The notes under the pieces were generated by a model. The model made no database searches. It was not told where the DNA came from and was given only the letters and a program-made list of their open reading frames with translations. From the NCBI RefSeq assembly GCF_000350225.1, contig NW_005179221.1, forward strand, positions 37,845 through 101,844: a DNA stretch of 64,000 nucleotides, written 5' to 3'. Shown in pieces: positions 30,734 to 43,106 of the stretch; positions within the stretch are counted from its first letter, which is position 1; every line of letters begins with the position of its first letter. Source of the DNA: Chondrus crispus. Taxonomy: Eukaryota; Rhodophyta; Florideophyceae; Gigartinales; Gigartinaceae. The position numbers and the translations under genes are program-made.

Positions 30734-33700
30734 TCTCGTTGAGACGGCGGCCACAGCACTTCCTTGCGAGTCGTCCTTCTTTTCCCATCCTGCCCGCATG
30801 ATAGTCGACTAGCGACTTTATCGTACGACCTTTGGGCGATAAAAAAGAACCCACTTGCGAATCCCCTGTTATTTTCAACTTCCTCCTCTTTTTTCGCGTA
30901 CCGTCACTACGGTCGTACCCCTCTTTTCACCAACTTCCTCCTCTTTCGCATTTTTTCCTGATGATGCCGCCGTCCGTCTCCGGTCATGCTATTCCGGAGC
31001 CCGAGGCCCCCCCTCAAGAGCGGAGGCGCGACTCCCTTGTTCTCCGATCCTTGCTACAACAGCTCTGTAGAAATCCCCTTCAACGTTCCCGTAGTCTCTC
31101 TGCACCGCTTTTCCTTTTTCCGTTATGGTTTACGTCTTTCCTTCCCCTTCTCTCCCCTTCATTCCTCAAATTCCTCCTCTCTCTTGCACATTCTTTTTCT
31201 CCCATTGGCGATGTGCGTCTCCCGTTTCGTCCTCCTTTTTTCCTTTTTGTTTGCTCAGCGCAGACGCCTTAATGAATTCAACGTCATTTTCATTGCCGGG
31301 GTCGCTTGCCCCTTTTGCTTCTTAAAAACCCTCTTTTTCATTCTCCACCTTCAGACGGTCTCATTGTCTGTCCAGCTACCTCGTCGAGGGAACGTACTAA
31401 TTTGTGAATAGGGGTTTCATCTTTCCAATGGCCCCGCCTTGTTCACTGTCCGGTGAGAGGCGTCCGGACACGCCCTTGTAGCACGTTACGGTCGTCGTAA
31501 GTCTCGTCATGTTGCGAACGTCCCGCAATAAATTCTACTTCTCGTACTACCTTCTCTGTTCTTTGAGATCGACTCTTGATCTCGCTTCGGCCTCCCCTCT
31601 TTTTTTGTGGCGGCTGTGACACAGTAGAATTGAGATGTATGCGGCGTGTAGGTCCGTGAAGATCCATTCCCTTGGAGCGACGCCGCCGTTGTTCACTGGT
31701 CTCTCGGATGAAGGTCTGGGTGCGTAGGTAGGCATGGGTCTCCATTGTCAATGGTCGCCCCCCCTTTTCTTTTTGTTCAGGACCAAGGCGATGATCACAC
31801 AAAAAACAATGACAAGGTCCTTGTCTACTGTAGACTTGGATCACTTGCCTCACGTCCGCTCCTTTGGCCTTTTTCCAGTGGACGTGTTAAGTGACCTTAG
31901 TTGAGAGGTCCTTTTTCGGTCACGGCCGTATCATCAAAATGCTGTTTGCGGTACCCTCCTTTTTCTGACGTCTGCATACTCGTCCGGTACGTCTGAGGCG
32001 TGACACAGAATGGCCCACCACTTGATCGGGCCGATCATGAGGAGGAACTTTCCCTCACCGTCGTGTATTGTCTCTTGTCCATGGCGCCGCCCTGTTTCTA
32101 CTGTACCGTGCGGCACGATCACGTAGCGTTGGTCATTCACAATGTCCCCTTGCGTGTACGTTAGTCCCACAGACCGTCCGCTCGAACCAACCAGAGTCTT
32201 CGTAACTGTAGAGCCCTTATCGAACGTCTTCAACGGCCTTCCCTTGATTGACCTGGTGGTCTTGCTGATTAGTGTCCGGGGGACGCGACCAGGTCTCCGA
32301 CGTCACCAGAAAAATAGAATGTACCCGAACAAAGCGAAGTGAAAGCCGAGCACGACAGACGCGTAACTTTTTCCTGCTTAACGAATTTCCATCCGCAATC
32401 TGTCAATCTTGGTCTTGCGCGTCGGCGTTGCGGTGCGGGGTCGTATTCCGCCTTCACAAGAAAAACAAGCAACCCAACGTAGAGCAAATAAAAAATAGGC
32501 AGCTAGAAAGGGAGTCAAAGAACAAGAAGGAAAAGGAGGGGTCCCCTCGGTAGGTCACACAGGGTATAAAAAGGTCCTGAGCTGGGCGACGTCAGTCGCT
32601 GCAGGCAACAGACAGAATGTCGGTCCCAAGCTCGTCGAGCGACACTTTCTCTCCGTAGAGGTCGTTCTCGTCGTATGAAAAAATAAATCACAATCCGTTC
32701 ACCTTCTTTCTTTCGTCTTCCTTACGCCGCCTCGAACAATGAGGTTTGCTGCGACAGTGGATAGCCGCGGTTTTGGGCAAGGGAGGACGGATCCTATGCG
32801 AGTGTAGTGTCTAATGATACGCCGGTACCTCGAAATTGGCGTGACCTCTGTTCGCTGGGGGAATGTCCATGCGACCGTCGAGTGTCGGTCCCTTCATTCG
32901 TGGATCGTAATCACCTCGCCTAATGCGAGTTTGGCGACGTCGTCTGGCGGCGGTGTTGTGAGTGTCCTGCTCGGTCGCTGGTGGGTCTGCCGCCGGGGTA
33001 CTTGTGCCGTCGGCTTTTAGCGAGCGACCAACAAATGCTGTGGTTGCCCCTTAATTTCGAAAAAATTTTCGAAGGCTGACTGTTGTTCCACTTTGACCAC
33101 GCCACACTTTTCCGTTTGTCCCTTCTTCTTTGTGAAGTACAGTACACAGTACCTCTCATTTTCCTCCATTCATTTTGATCTGATGAGGGCGGATCGCTGA
33201 TCCAGACGTGATTTTCCCCACACGCGTCGGTGACGCGTGTATGTGCGCCAGTCCGGCTAGTTGTCTCTCGCTTAATTCCGGTTCTGTCTCTTTTGTCTTG
33301 CAACACCAAAATCGGAACAGAACACCGAGAAAGAAACCTTGAAGGCCTTTGGATAAGATCAAGACTCGGTCCCCTTTCTGCAGCGCCTTCGTAGCGGTTG
33401 ACGAGGCAATTTCCTTGATCTTCGCTGGTTCTACAATCCTCTTTCTGACCTGCGTGAGGTGGCCCTCACCCTGTTCTCACGGTAAGTGCACCATTGTCAG
33501 CACCCTACTTGTTACGCCGTCCTCCTACCATTTTGGCGACGTCACTTTCGTCATCACCGGTGTACGACTTTCAGTGCGTACGCGAGCCGACGGCATGCTT
33601 GCGAGATTTTCCCCAGACTGTCCCTTAGTCCGCGTATCGACTGCCTTCCTTCGGACCATGGTCCCGTATCAAACAAAATCTTAAGTCACAGTGGCAGTGC

Positions 33701-34774
33701 CCGTCTCCATACGACAGCAACAAAATTCATAAGACACATCCGTTCTCGGTGGGGGCTGTTGCCGCGGATCCAGAGTATCATAGAATGCGACCTTCTCACT
33801 GTGTTTCACGCGCGATCACGTATTACATAACCATGTACTTCTCCTCTGTACGTCGAAGCTTGCAGTGTCGGACCCTCACTATTTCTTGAAAAAGCGGGGA
33901 GGTTCCCTTTTCCCTTCACCATCGTCCTTTCTCGGGACGTTACCAACGCGTGCTCTCTCTTATTCGTCGCGCTGTCTCCTCCTCGTCCATCTATCGATTT
34001 GCCTTGTGGTCTTGTTTGATCGAGGTCCGCGATACGCGGCCGCGTCGCCAGAGTCCTGCAACAACAAAAAGAAATAAAGTAAAATAGAGTAAAACAGAAC
34101 AGAAAAGAGGGAAGGAAAAGAAACAAAGAAACGACAGAGTTGAAGAGAGGTCATGGTGGTAAGTGCTAAGTAGATCACTCTAGAAAATAAGACTGGTTGT
34201 GCGCGTCGACGTCGGTCGCCGCGGGGTGACTTCGTAGCAGCGTTCTTCTGTCGGTGGTCCATATGGACGGGTCTTCGTGCTCGTCGAGCATGGGCAGTGT
34301 GTTAGCAGTGAGTGTGACGATCGGCTTAACGTGAGGTCGGGTGGTGCTTGGCCGCGGGGCGACTTAGAATATTTATGTCGCCGACTGTGGCAAGCGACAA
34401 CCACTTCGCGTGTGTACTGCAGCTGCAGTAATTTTTCCTGCTTTTTGATTATAATTTCGCAGCATGGCTGGAATTCGAGCTCTGCCTTGCGTCGCTCGTT
34501 CAGCAGTTTGTTGTCGACACGATTATTTTTTTTGATTACATCATACCCCACCTGGACGGACCGCCTGTTCGAAACGTCATTTCTCGTGCGTACTGCAGTG
34601 AGGCGTGTTCGTGTTTTCCGGAAGGCTTAATGCCTCATCCAAGGATATAGTTTCGCTTCTCTGCCTTGCTCTCCTTTCCTTCAAACTCGATATTTGCGAA
34701 CCTCGTGGATGCGTTCATTCCTCGAAGTTCTGACCTCTCAGTTGTTTCTAACCTACTAATTCTATTTACGATGG
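30734..34774. other. Long non-coding part of element C extra region
   Basis: Four kb between the accessory gene and the pol end. Frames are short, Ser/Leu/Phe-rich and overlap on both strands, so I call no gene. A TATAAAAAGG box at 32565-32574 (+) and an AATAAA at 32682 are noted separately. No second polypurine tract like that of element A is evident at the pol end. Confidence 0.45.
32565..32687 (+). promoter_or_regulatory. Possible small transcription unit (TATA box to AATAAA)
   Basis: TATAAAAAGG at 32565-32574 is a near-consensus TATA box. About 43 bp downstream an ATG (32617) opens a 13-codon frame (MSVPSSSSDTFSP), and an AATAAA hexamer stands at 32682-32687. It may be chance in a 4-kb non-coding stretch. 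Confidence 0.25.
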
Positions 34775-36382
34775 CTATCCCGGTTGTGCGTGCGACGCTT
34801 GCGTGGGTAAGGGTAGCCTTTTCCTTCGGAAATATGTGACTATCGCGCTGCGGGGGATTTGCTCAATAGGTTCCCACGTTGCGTCCTCGATGGTATACCC
34901 ATACCACCTCACTTTGAGAAATAATTTCTCCTCTTCGTAGCCGTGGTCCACGATCTTGTCGATCACATACTCCTGACTCTCGTCTCCTTCTCCCTGCGTG
35001 TCCAACTGGCCTTCCCCCTCCCGAAGAGCCAGCGACTCATTCTCATCCTGCTCTTCCGGACCTCCCATCTCTTGTGGATCGCACGGGATGCCCGAAGCTT
35101 CCTGATTTACCAATGGTCCGTCATCCGTCCTATCTTTCGCTTGCGCGGCGGGTTCTTCTCGTTCCCCTTCTCGATCGAGGAACTGTACCGCTTGTCGTAG
35201 CCCGATTATCGGCGTGTAGTCCATGGGACTAGGGGCTAATTCGACTCTATCTCGCGACACGCGCTCTTCCTGGTCGCCGATGGCAATGACGACCGTATTC
35301 TCAGTTGACTCCTTCACTTGATATGGGCCCGTCGCCACTTGTGCCAACTTATGTTTCGGCTCGGTGGCCGTGCCTTGCTCTTTCCGAAGGAATACGTAGG
35401 ATCCTGAAGGGATGTCATACTTCGACTTGCGGAGCCTTGCGTCGAAATTTCGCTTGTAGCGCGGTTGTTATTTCCGTAAGCTCTTACCAGCGCCTTTCAT
35501 CAGGCTTTCCAACCACGACTGCCATTTCAAGTAGTATGCTCGATTCGAGCTAAATCCTTCCAAACTTGGCCGTGCTTGTAACGCAATGCTTCTCGGCGCC
35601 CGAGCTAACACCAGCTCGAAGGGCGCGATGTTCGTAGTTCGATGAACTTGCGTGTTGTATGCGAACGTCACGGCGTCGCTAAATAGGTCCCAGTCCTTGG
35701 GATGCTTTCCAACATATTTTCGCAACGCGGAAGTCAGCGTGCGGGTAAACCTCTCAACTTGGCCGTTGGCTTGCGGATGGTACGTGGTCGTGAACACATT
35801 GCGTATGCCGAGAATCCGACAGACGTTCTGAAAGAACCGGGCCGTGAACTGTGTTCCATTGTCGGACAGCAGCTTGACCGGCTGTCCGTACGCGAATACC
35901 CAATGATGAACGAAGGCTTGTGCGATGTGCGCAGCTGATATCTTCTTCAACGGTACGGTTCGTACCAGTTTCGAGAATCGATCGCTGATCACGAGAATAT
36001 ACCGATTTCCTCGTTTAGTTGTAATTCGCTCGCCGAGGATGTCGATGGCGAAAAACTCCAGCGGAGCTTTGGGCGTGAACAGCTTCATTTCCTTCGTGTT
36101 TCTTCTTAACTTCACCGTTTCCCGCGCACATGCGGCGCAATTCTTCGCGACTGCGTACCAGTCTAGGGCCATCGTAGGCCAGCAAAAATATCTTCTAAAT
36201 GTCTTGTAAAGTTTCCTGCCTCCCGGGTGGCCTGCCAATTTTACGTAGTAGCACAACCCTAGGACGCGGTCCCTTAACGATTGTGGTATCACCACTTGTA
36301 CAAACTCCGCCGCGGTACGGCATAGAGTTCCTTCGAGTTCCTCGGTCTCCATGCTGAACGTTCTCACCTTTCCGGCGTCCAT
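34775..36382 (-). pseudogene. pol: gypsy integrase and chromodomain (element C)
   Basis: Zinc-binding region (HPGGRKLYKTF ... CAACARE), catalytic core with FFAIDILGERITTKRG, LLSDNGTQFTARFF and HPQANGQVERFTR (D, D, E all present), then a basic tail and a C-terminal chromodomain (YVIDKIVDHGYEEEKLF, LKVRWYGYTIEDATWEP). One frame from 36382 to 34775, broken by a single TAA at 35468-35470. A frameshift near 36440 separates it from RNase H. Confidence 0.92.
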
Positions 36383-38224
36383 TTCTTCCTTGATGCGGTT
36401 GCAGAAGGGGTCGACGGCTTGCTCGCGAATGAGCTCCTGCGGAGTGACAGCTTGGAAGTGATCAAGGCGATCAGGGGCGGCCCCCCCTCAAGAGCGAGGA
36501 TGTCGTCTAACGCGTCAAAACTGTCCTCGTTCTCCACTGTACCCTCGGCCGGTTCGGCCATAAAGCATGGGATTTCGTCGTCGATTTCGTCGACGGTTTC
36601 TCCAGCGGTCCGTAATCTTGACAGGGCATCAGCTTGGCTGTTAGCCTTGCCCTTCTTGTACTTGATTTCGAAATCGAATTCCGAGAGGCGGAGCCTACAT
36701 CGGATTAATCTCCCGCTGGGGTCGGTTACGTTCATCAACCACCTCAATGAGGCATGGTCGGTATGCACAATGAAGTGCTCGCCATATAGATATGGTCTTT
36801 AAGTCTGTACGGCCCAGATTACCGCTAGACATTCTTTTTCTGATACAGAATAGTTTTTCTCGGCTGCGGCTAACGTTCTTGAAAAGAACCAGATGGGTTT
36901 ACGTTGCGCATCCGGATGCGTTTGAAATAATTCAGCGCCGATTTGATAGTCGCTTGCATCGGTGTTTACCGAGTATGGTAGGTCCTTCTTCGGCAGCCCC
37001 AACACCGGTGGCACCAAGATAGCGTCTTTGAGCTAATGAAAAGCATTTTCGCACGGTTCGTCGAATCCTTCCAACTGGACCGGTTGTCCTTTCTTCAGTA
37101 GTCGGTTTAGAGAATGCGCGATTTTCGCATAATGCGGAACGAACCTGCCGTAGACATTGCAAAGTCCCAGGAAACTTCTGAGCTGTGTCGTTTGAGGGTA
37201 CGTCACTTGTTCCAATGAGGCGGTTCGCGCGGCGTCAACTTCCAATGTACCTGGCGACGTGGCCCAGGTACTTGATCTTTTCGACGAAAAATTCGCACTT
37301 GCGAAGCTTGAGCTTCACACCTGCCTTCTCCAATACAGACAGTATTTCGTCAACGTGGACGACGTGCTCCTCCCAGGATTTGCTGAAGATGATGATATCA
37401 TCTAGATATACCAGACAGCATTTCCAACGGAACGGAGAGAGCAGGATATCCGTGGCTCTCTGAAACGTCGCTGGCTCGTTGGTAAGCCCGAAGGGCATTC
37501 TTGAAAAACGGTAGAGACCTGAGTGACACGAAAAAGCTATCTTGTCGCGGTCCGCTTCCGGAATAGACATCTGCCAATACCCTGAAATCGCGTCCAACGC
37601 GGAAAATACCTTGGTGTCTCTCAACGAGTCCAGACACTCGTACATGCGCGGCAAAGGGTACGTGTCCATCACTGTTACCGCGTTTAACCTGCGATAGTCG
37701 ACACAAAAGCGCATCGATCCGTCCGGCTTGGGCACTAATAAAACGGGCGACGCCCATTCTGACTGCGCCGGTTCGATGACTCCTGCTTCTAACATCTTCT
37801 GTACTTCTGCGTCCTCGACCTCCCGAGCCTTTGGACCGGCTCGGTAGGGAGCCTGTGCGATGGGCCTGGTCTCCGGGACCAGCTCGATCCGGTGGACCGT
37901 GGTATTAATTTCACCAAGGGTCCCATCCCACATCTTAGAGTATTTCTTCAACATCCGTTGGAACCGCTCGCGCAGCCGTTCCGGCACGTGGCTCAGGTCG
38001 AGGTCCTCCACGTCCGGCGGTGGGGGCTCAATCCGCTGCTCCGGCTTCGACGATGCCGTCGCAGAGAGCCCACTCGACCGTTCTTCTGGTTGGTCCTCGC
38101 GCGCTTGACCCGACGGTTCGCATCTTGTCTCGCCCGTAGGCGTCTTGGTAGAATTAGGAAAATTTTCCTTCTGCCTTTCTTGAATTCCGAGAACTTCACC
38201 AATGGTGGTTTTGCTCTCGAGCAC
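36364..38224 (-). pseudogene. pol: gypsy reverse transcriptase and RNase H (element C)
   Basis: Reverse transcriptase block 37235-38224 with EWASPVLLVPKPDGSM, FCVDYRRLN, MPFGLTNEPATFQR and the catalytic YLDD (CLVYLDDIIIF). RNase H continues at 37245-36364 in another frame: NTDASDYQIGA, NYSVSEKECLAVIWA, HTDHASLRWLMN. That frame has a TAG near 37033 and a TAA near 36799. Frameshifts near 38215 and 37240. Confidence 0.92.
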
Positions 38225-39209
38225 GGCCCTCGGATGCCCTCGGATGCGGTATTAATTCTGCCACCACTTGGCCTTTTTGCACCCTGACAGGGTACGTCCA
38301 AAAATTCGCAACGAGTAAACGAAATGGCCTGCAAGGCTCAACCTGAACGACACCATTCGTGCACGTCGACCCGTGCCTTTCGTACAACGACGAGTACGGC
38401 TGAACCACAACCAAGCCCGTCCTCTTCGAGGTGCATTTCACGACGCGTTGCGTCCCTGGCTCGATAGTCGTGGCTCTTGCCACTTTTACCTTAGGGGAAA
38501 TTCGCTCCACCTTTCCATCATTCTCGTCCTCTCCCGGGACGAGATTCGTCTTCCCTTTTCTCGTCGAGAACCGTCTAACTATCGGAACCTCCGAGAAATC
38601 CGCCAACTCAACCGTTTTCTTCCTTGGATAAATTGCTTCCACAAACCGGTCACAGTAGTCCGCGCCTAGAATTAGCGGGACGGCTAGCTTTTTGCATACA
38701 ATAAACTCGGCTGCGGCCACAAATTTTCCAAGCCTCACAGGCATCCTACTTGTGCCGAGAGTCCGGAGTGGCCTATTGTTCGCGTCGCCAATGTCTTGGG
38801 TCGGTCCGTAGGACACTAGAGATTCCATTCCAGCCGGGAGTTCCGATTTTCGCACAAGGTTTGGTCCGGCGCCGGTGTCTAATACAGACAACACTCGGCT
38901 CATCAATCCGATTGTGGGTCCAATGTCCGCGTAAACTTTGCAGTTTTTTCGCGCAAGAACCAAAATCTTGTCGGGACACTCCCTTCGCTTAACCCTGTAC
39001 CAGGGTCTTCGAACTTCTTCCAGCGGATGATTTCGGGCTCGGCTCAAAATTTTCTTGACTTGAGCTGGCCCTTTGGGCTTATCCACCAATCCAACAACCT
39101 CCTCCTTGGGGCCTGATTTTTCCCTTAGAGACGGGGAACGGGGCTGAGCCCCGGGCACAGTACGTCGACCCTGTGCCTCTCGCGACTCATGCGAGATTCC
39201 CCTCTCTAG
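38196..39209 (-). pseudogene. pro: gypsy aspartic protease (element C)
   Basis: Open from the gag end in the -1 frame. The active site is intact: VLDTGAGPNLVRKSELP near 38870-38880, with LILGADYCDRFVEAIYP downstream as the second conserved strand. A frameshift near 38215 disconnects it from reverse transcriptase. Among the elements in this window, only C and B1 keep the D-T-G triad. Confidence 0.88.
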
Positions 39210-39220
39210 TTTTCCTGCCG
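39206..39220 (-). promoter_or_regulatory. Candidate -1 frameshift site, gag-pol of C
   Basis: Gag ends CAG GAA AAC TAG; a -1 slip reads AAA CTA GAG and enters the protease frame (KLERGISHES). The AAC-TAG end and the -1 relation match element B. Confidence 0.5.
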
Positions 39221-41489
39221 CTGCGGGATCCTTCTCACATCCGACGGCGCGGGCCCCGCGGCGGGCCCCCTGAAGGGTCGGTTCGACATCGGCGTTGAAG
39301 CACTCGGCGTGCTCGCCGTCTGCGAATCGAACCAATTCTTGACCTTCAGGTAACTCGTCGATGGTATCCCTAACCTCTCCATCGGAGACAACGCCTCATA
39401 ATTTTCCAAAACTCCGTGCATTTCTCGGAGGGAAAGAATGCACGTTGGCGCGGCGTGCCCCTTTTCGTAACAATGATAGCACACCAGTCCGTGCGTCTTG
39501 ACGGGATATTGCGGCCTAGGCCCTCCACGGGCCGGCGGCCTTCCTTGACGTTGCGGCCTTCCCATCCAGCCTGGCTTTCGAAACGTCGTACCCTTGTCTT
39601 CCATCGGAATGCGCGGCGCCGGCGTGTGGCCGCCCCCCCGAAACATCATCACGGGATCCGTGGGCTCTGAAAACGACTCCGTCGTGTATGTGGGCGTCGG
39701 TAAAGTTGACGAACCGCTTGCCCCGTAGTCCTCGTGTCCGTAGCCCTCCGATGGCTTAATGAACTCGCCTTCGGCTATCAACGCTCCTTCGTAGTGATTT
39801 CCGCTGCTTCCGTGCGCACCGCGTTCATCTGACGGGGAAATTGAGTCGGCTAAATGGACTGCGGCATGACTTTTGCGACCGGGATAGGAAGCCCTCGGCT
39901 TCTTACCCGCCCTGATCGTCGACGGCGTCTGGATCGTGACCTTCTTGGTCTTCTTGTCCTTAGCGCGGCTCGCCGAGCCATGCGCCTTCGCGTAATTGAC
40001 TAGTCTCGAAAACGAAACGTCCCGATTGTCTTGTCGGTATTGAGATACCATCGGCTTGATACTCGAATCGAGTCCTTCAATAAACATCGTCATTTGTTCT
40101 TCCATCGAATATACGTTTCCACATCGATTGCTTGCGTCCGTCAGACGGATATAAAATTCCATCTCGTCTTCAGACGGTCTTTGCTGAACTTCTCGCAATG
40201 CGAGCACGGCTTGACGGATCGCCTCGTCGGTTGCGAAACTCCTCAACAACCACTGTACGGCCTCCGGCCAAACGGATACCTTTCCGTGGTGGGACCCAGC
40301 CGTCTGAGACACCGAAGTGTACTGTCTCAGGGCGATGCCGCTTAGAAACTCGGGCAACAAGCGGATCGCTTGCCCCTCGTTCATTTCTTGAGTATCAAAC
40401 TCTTGAACTAATTTGGCCAAAAAATCCAACACAAGGACCCCGTCCTCACCTGTGAACGTGTTGTCCTTCTTCACCTTAGGCGGAATATCTCTCCTGATTT
40501 TTCGCACGGCGGTCCGCCGGGAACTTGACAAAAATGTCTGCGGGTTCCGCAAGCGGTACGTTCGGTACGAAAGTAATTTCTTGAAGAGGTAGTTGGTCGG
40601 ATTCAGCTCCTCCAACTCCTCCCATCGCGGCCCGCGTCGCGTTGCGACGTCCTCTGGCTCAGCGTCCTTGTCTCTCCGCGAGGCGGACGAAGTGATTCCG
40701 CCCCGTCTGGAGGTAATTCTTGCCCTGCGAAATTCCTTTTCCTTCCTCTGAACGATGGTCGGAATCGCTGGCGTGGTTCGACGAACCGTCGTCACCATCT
40801 TCGGAAAGGCCATTCGACTCGGCCGTTGAGTCTTGGCCCTCCGGCTCGTCACTACAGTGACTCTTGCTCCGGCGTCGCAGATTCTTCTTCGAAGTCTTCG
40901 ACTTGGAACTCCGCTGCACAGCGGCCTTGTCCTTCTTCGATCGACGGTCGCCTTCTCGACCCGTGGGGAGCGGTTCTTGCCCGGCGACCTGTTCAAGATC
41001 CTCGAGACGATGAGCGGCGCGGTCAAACCTGTCGTCGATACTGCTTCTAAATTTACCTAAGGACTCCAAAGCTTGATTCGCGTCGCGCCTTGCGTCCTTG
41101 ACCGAAATTTTCAACGAAGCTAGGACCTCCGGCTCCAGACCGTCGGTCGCCTCACCTCGCTCCTTCTCGACGAGATCCACTCGAGCCGACAGCTCTCTTA
41201 AAACGGTGTGGAACTCGGATGCTTGCATCTCCAGTTGGTTCCGAAGGAGGGCTAATTCAGCCTCGAGATTTTTCGTCATCTCTCGGCGAATTTCCTCGCC
41301 CATCTTCTCGAACCTGTACGATAGGTTATCCTTGTCGGTTTCGATCCCCGTCGGGGATTCTTGACCTTCGGGATCCGTGGCCGTATTGGCCTGGCTTCGG
41401 GTGCGAGGACTTCGCGGGATCCTCGACGCCCTTGCCGATCCGCTCCTACTCGCCCCGGGACCGACGTCCCCGGGTGCGCTTGTCGACAT
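39206..41489 (-). pseudogene. gag: gypsy Gag (element C)
   Basis: From ATG 41489 (MSTSAPGDVGPG) the N-terminal part contains a charged, coiled-coil-like stretch (EEIRREMTKNLEAELALL ... RVDLVEKERGEATDG) and a Lys/Ser-rich basic tract. A frameshift near 40660-40700 leads into the capsid-like part (FLAKLVQEFD, WLLRSFATDEAIRQAVL) and a zinc knuckle CYHCYEKGHAAPTC of the standard C-x2-C-x4-H-x4-C form near 39444-39485. The stop is at 39206-39208. Confidence 0.88.
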
Positions 41490-41559
41490 CGCTCGTACGA
41501 GCGAACCTACACAAAAAAAGTTACAAACAAAAAGAATAAAAAGAGACTCCGTTACCCAG

Positions 41560-41687
41560 ACCTCTTTCGTAGTACAACTCCAGATCAAACCTGTCGTCGA
41601 CACAATTCCAGGTCGGGTTTGCTGTAGACGCAATTCTAGGTCGGGAGACCACTTTTGTAGTGCAATTCTAGGTCGGGAGACCACTTT
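41560..41687 (-). repeat. Tandemly repeated primer-binding site of element C
   Basis: A 32-bp unit carrying the LTR's last ten bases (TTGCACTACA) plus AAAAGTGG...CCTAGAA with the primer-binding site stands twice in tandem next to the LTR, followed by two or three degenerate copies (TTGCGTCTACAG..., TTGTGTCGACGAC..., TTGTACTACGAAAG...). Other families here have a single site. Confidence 0.75.
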
Positions 41688-42734
41688 TGTAGTGCAATGT
41701 GCCTGGCAGACCGCGAACAGAGTCCGACGGTCAAACAAAAAGACGAAAAACAACAACAGCAACAACCACTGCCGATGGCACGCGCTACGGAGCGTTCGAG
41801 ACTCTCTTTCCCCTTGTGTGGCCTTGCGGCCCACCGTAGCTCAACTCCGACGGGGCGGGGTTAAGGAAAGATGCCCGGCCCGGGAGGAAAATGGTGGTAG
41901 AGACTTGCGAAGACTTGAGCGCTCGGCGAGTGCGGGTTGGGCTTGTCTACGGGGATGTAACCGCGGTTCGCTGGGTTGTAAGGCCAATGCTCGACGAGCG
42001 TCTTCAGCACCTTGGGTATAATTCAAGGTCTTCGACGGGGGCTTGCTCAGCACTACCCGACGGGATCGTAACCGTGTAGCAGCGCTACTACCGACGTGTT
42101 GCCCGATGGCTAAAAACACCCTCACCAGCGCGATCGCAATCGCGATAGGTGGTACCAACTCTGTCTTATACAGTAAGACCTTCGACGGAGGCGTCGTTGC
42201 AACAGCCTTCCGACGGAACTTGAAACAGTAGCAGCGCTACACAACGTGTTGCCCGATGGCTAAAACACCTACACCGGATCGGTCGCAACCAACTCCAGTG
42301 GAACCAACACAATTAAGGGAAAAATAGAGATAGAGGTAGAAATGAATAGGGAAATAAAGGAAAAAGAAAAAGGGAACCCCCGAGCGCAAAGGATAACGTA
42401 ATCTGTGGTAAAAGGGAGCGTCTTGGGAAAGACGGACTTCGACCAAGGCGATATTCAACTCCGGCAACTCGGGTTACCTTTACTGACTTGGTGGTCAGAG
42501 GGCTAAGGTATATATCGCCCCGCCGGAGTCACTACAGTAGCTCGCGGCGCTAGATCCTAGATCTAATCTAGTGTCAGCAAAATTAATGCCAACTAATTAA
42601 CTAAATAAAATAAAATAATTAAAAATTAAAACTGTGCAGTTATTCACACGTGTGTCCCCCAACCCGGACTACTTTTCATATCCAAATATTTTCCTTTCTT
42701 TTCACCCCCCTTTTCAGGTGCGTATTGCACTACA
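41688..42734 (-). repeat. 5' LTR of element C
   Basis: 1,047 bp, TGTAGTGCAATGTGCC to TTGCACTACA. Contains two internal repeats of about 168 bp with GTAGC-AGC-GCTAC and GCCCGATGGC, and a GATATATACC box on the minus strand (42507-42516), the likely promoter of the element. Confidence 0.92.
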
Positions 42735-43106
42735 CCCGGCTGCGCCGGTGGCGGGTGTCGGGGAAGACCTCGTCGATTATGAATAATCGGGGCAAGTCGG
42801 GTGTGCGCCCTCATAGGGCGCACCCCGTGTTAACGCGAAACGCGCATGTCGACAACGAGAAGGTGGGTTAGGGTAGTCAGTAAAACGGGTCCTCTTCTCC
42901 TCTCGATCGCCATACCGAGGCGCGTTCTGTCGCGCGACGGCGCGTGGGGGTCACTTGTTGGGGCGGCGAGCACGGCGATGGCATGACGGGCGAGGTCGAG
43001 TCGTGGTGACGAGGACGTCCGCCTGAGACAGCGTGGTAGCCTCAATTGTGGCTAGCGCGCAGGGCGAGTCGAGCGACGCCCGGGACCGGCGCGGCGATAG
43101 TCTGAG
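42735..43106. other. No identifiable gene
   Basis: About 370 bp between element C and the interrupted reading frame. Short frames only; no motif recognised. Confidence 0.4.

Larger units (their letters stand above)
26553..42734 (-). mobile_element. Ty3/gypsy chromovirus C, 16 kb, with nested solo LTR
   Basis: C-family LTRs stand at both ends. In element sense (minus): 5' LTR 41688-42734, repeated primer-binding site, gag, protease, RT/RNase H, integrase, chromodomain, then a 6-kb extra region with an antisense accessory gene, a polypurine tract (28702-28713) and the 3' LTR (26553-28701, interrupted). Flanking 5-bp sequences differ (CGCTG left, CCCGG right), so the two ends do not show a target duplication: either LTR recombination between copies or a later rearrangement shaped the locus. 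Coding regions have several stops and frameshifts. Confidence 0.85.

Noticed and set aside
30961..31411. Leu/Phe-rich frames as a membrane protein
   Set aside because: Composition comes from pyrimidine-rich DNA (runs of C and T); several frames look alike and none has a clear start or conserved motif.
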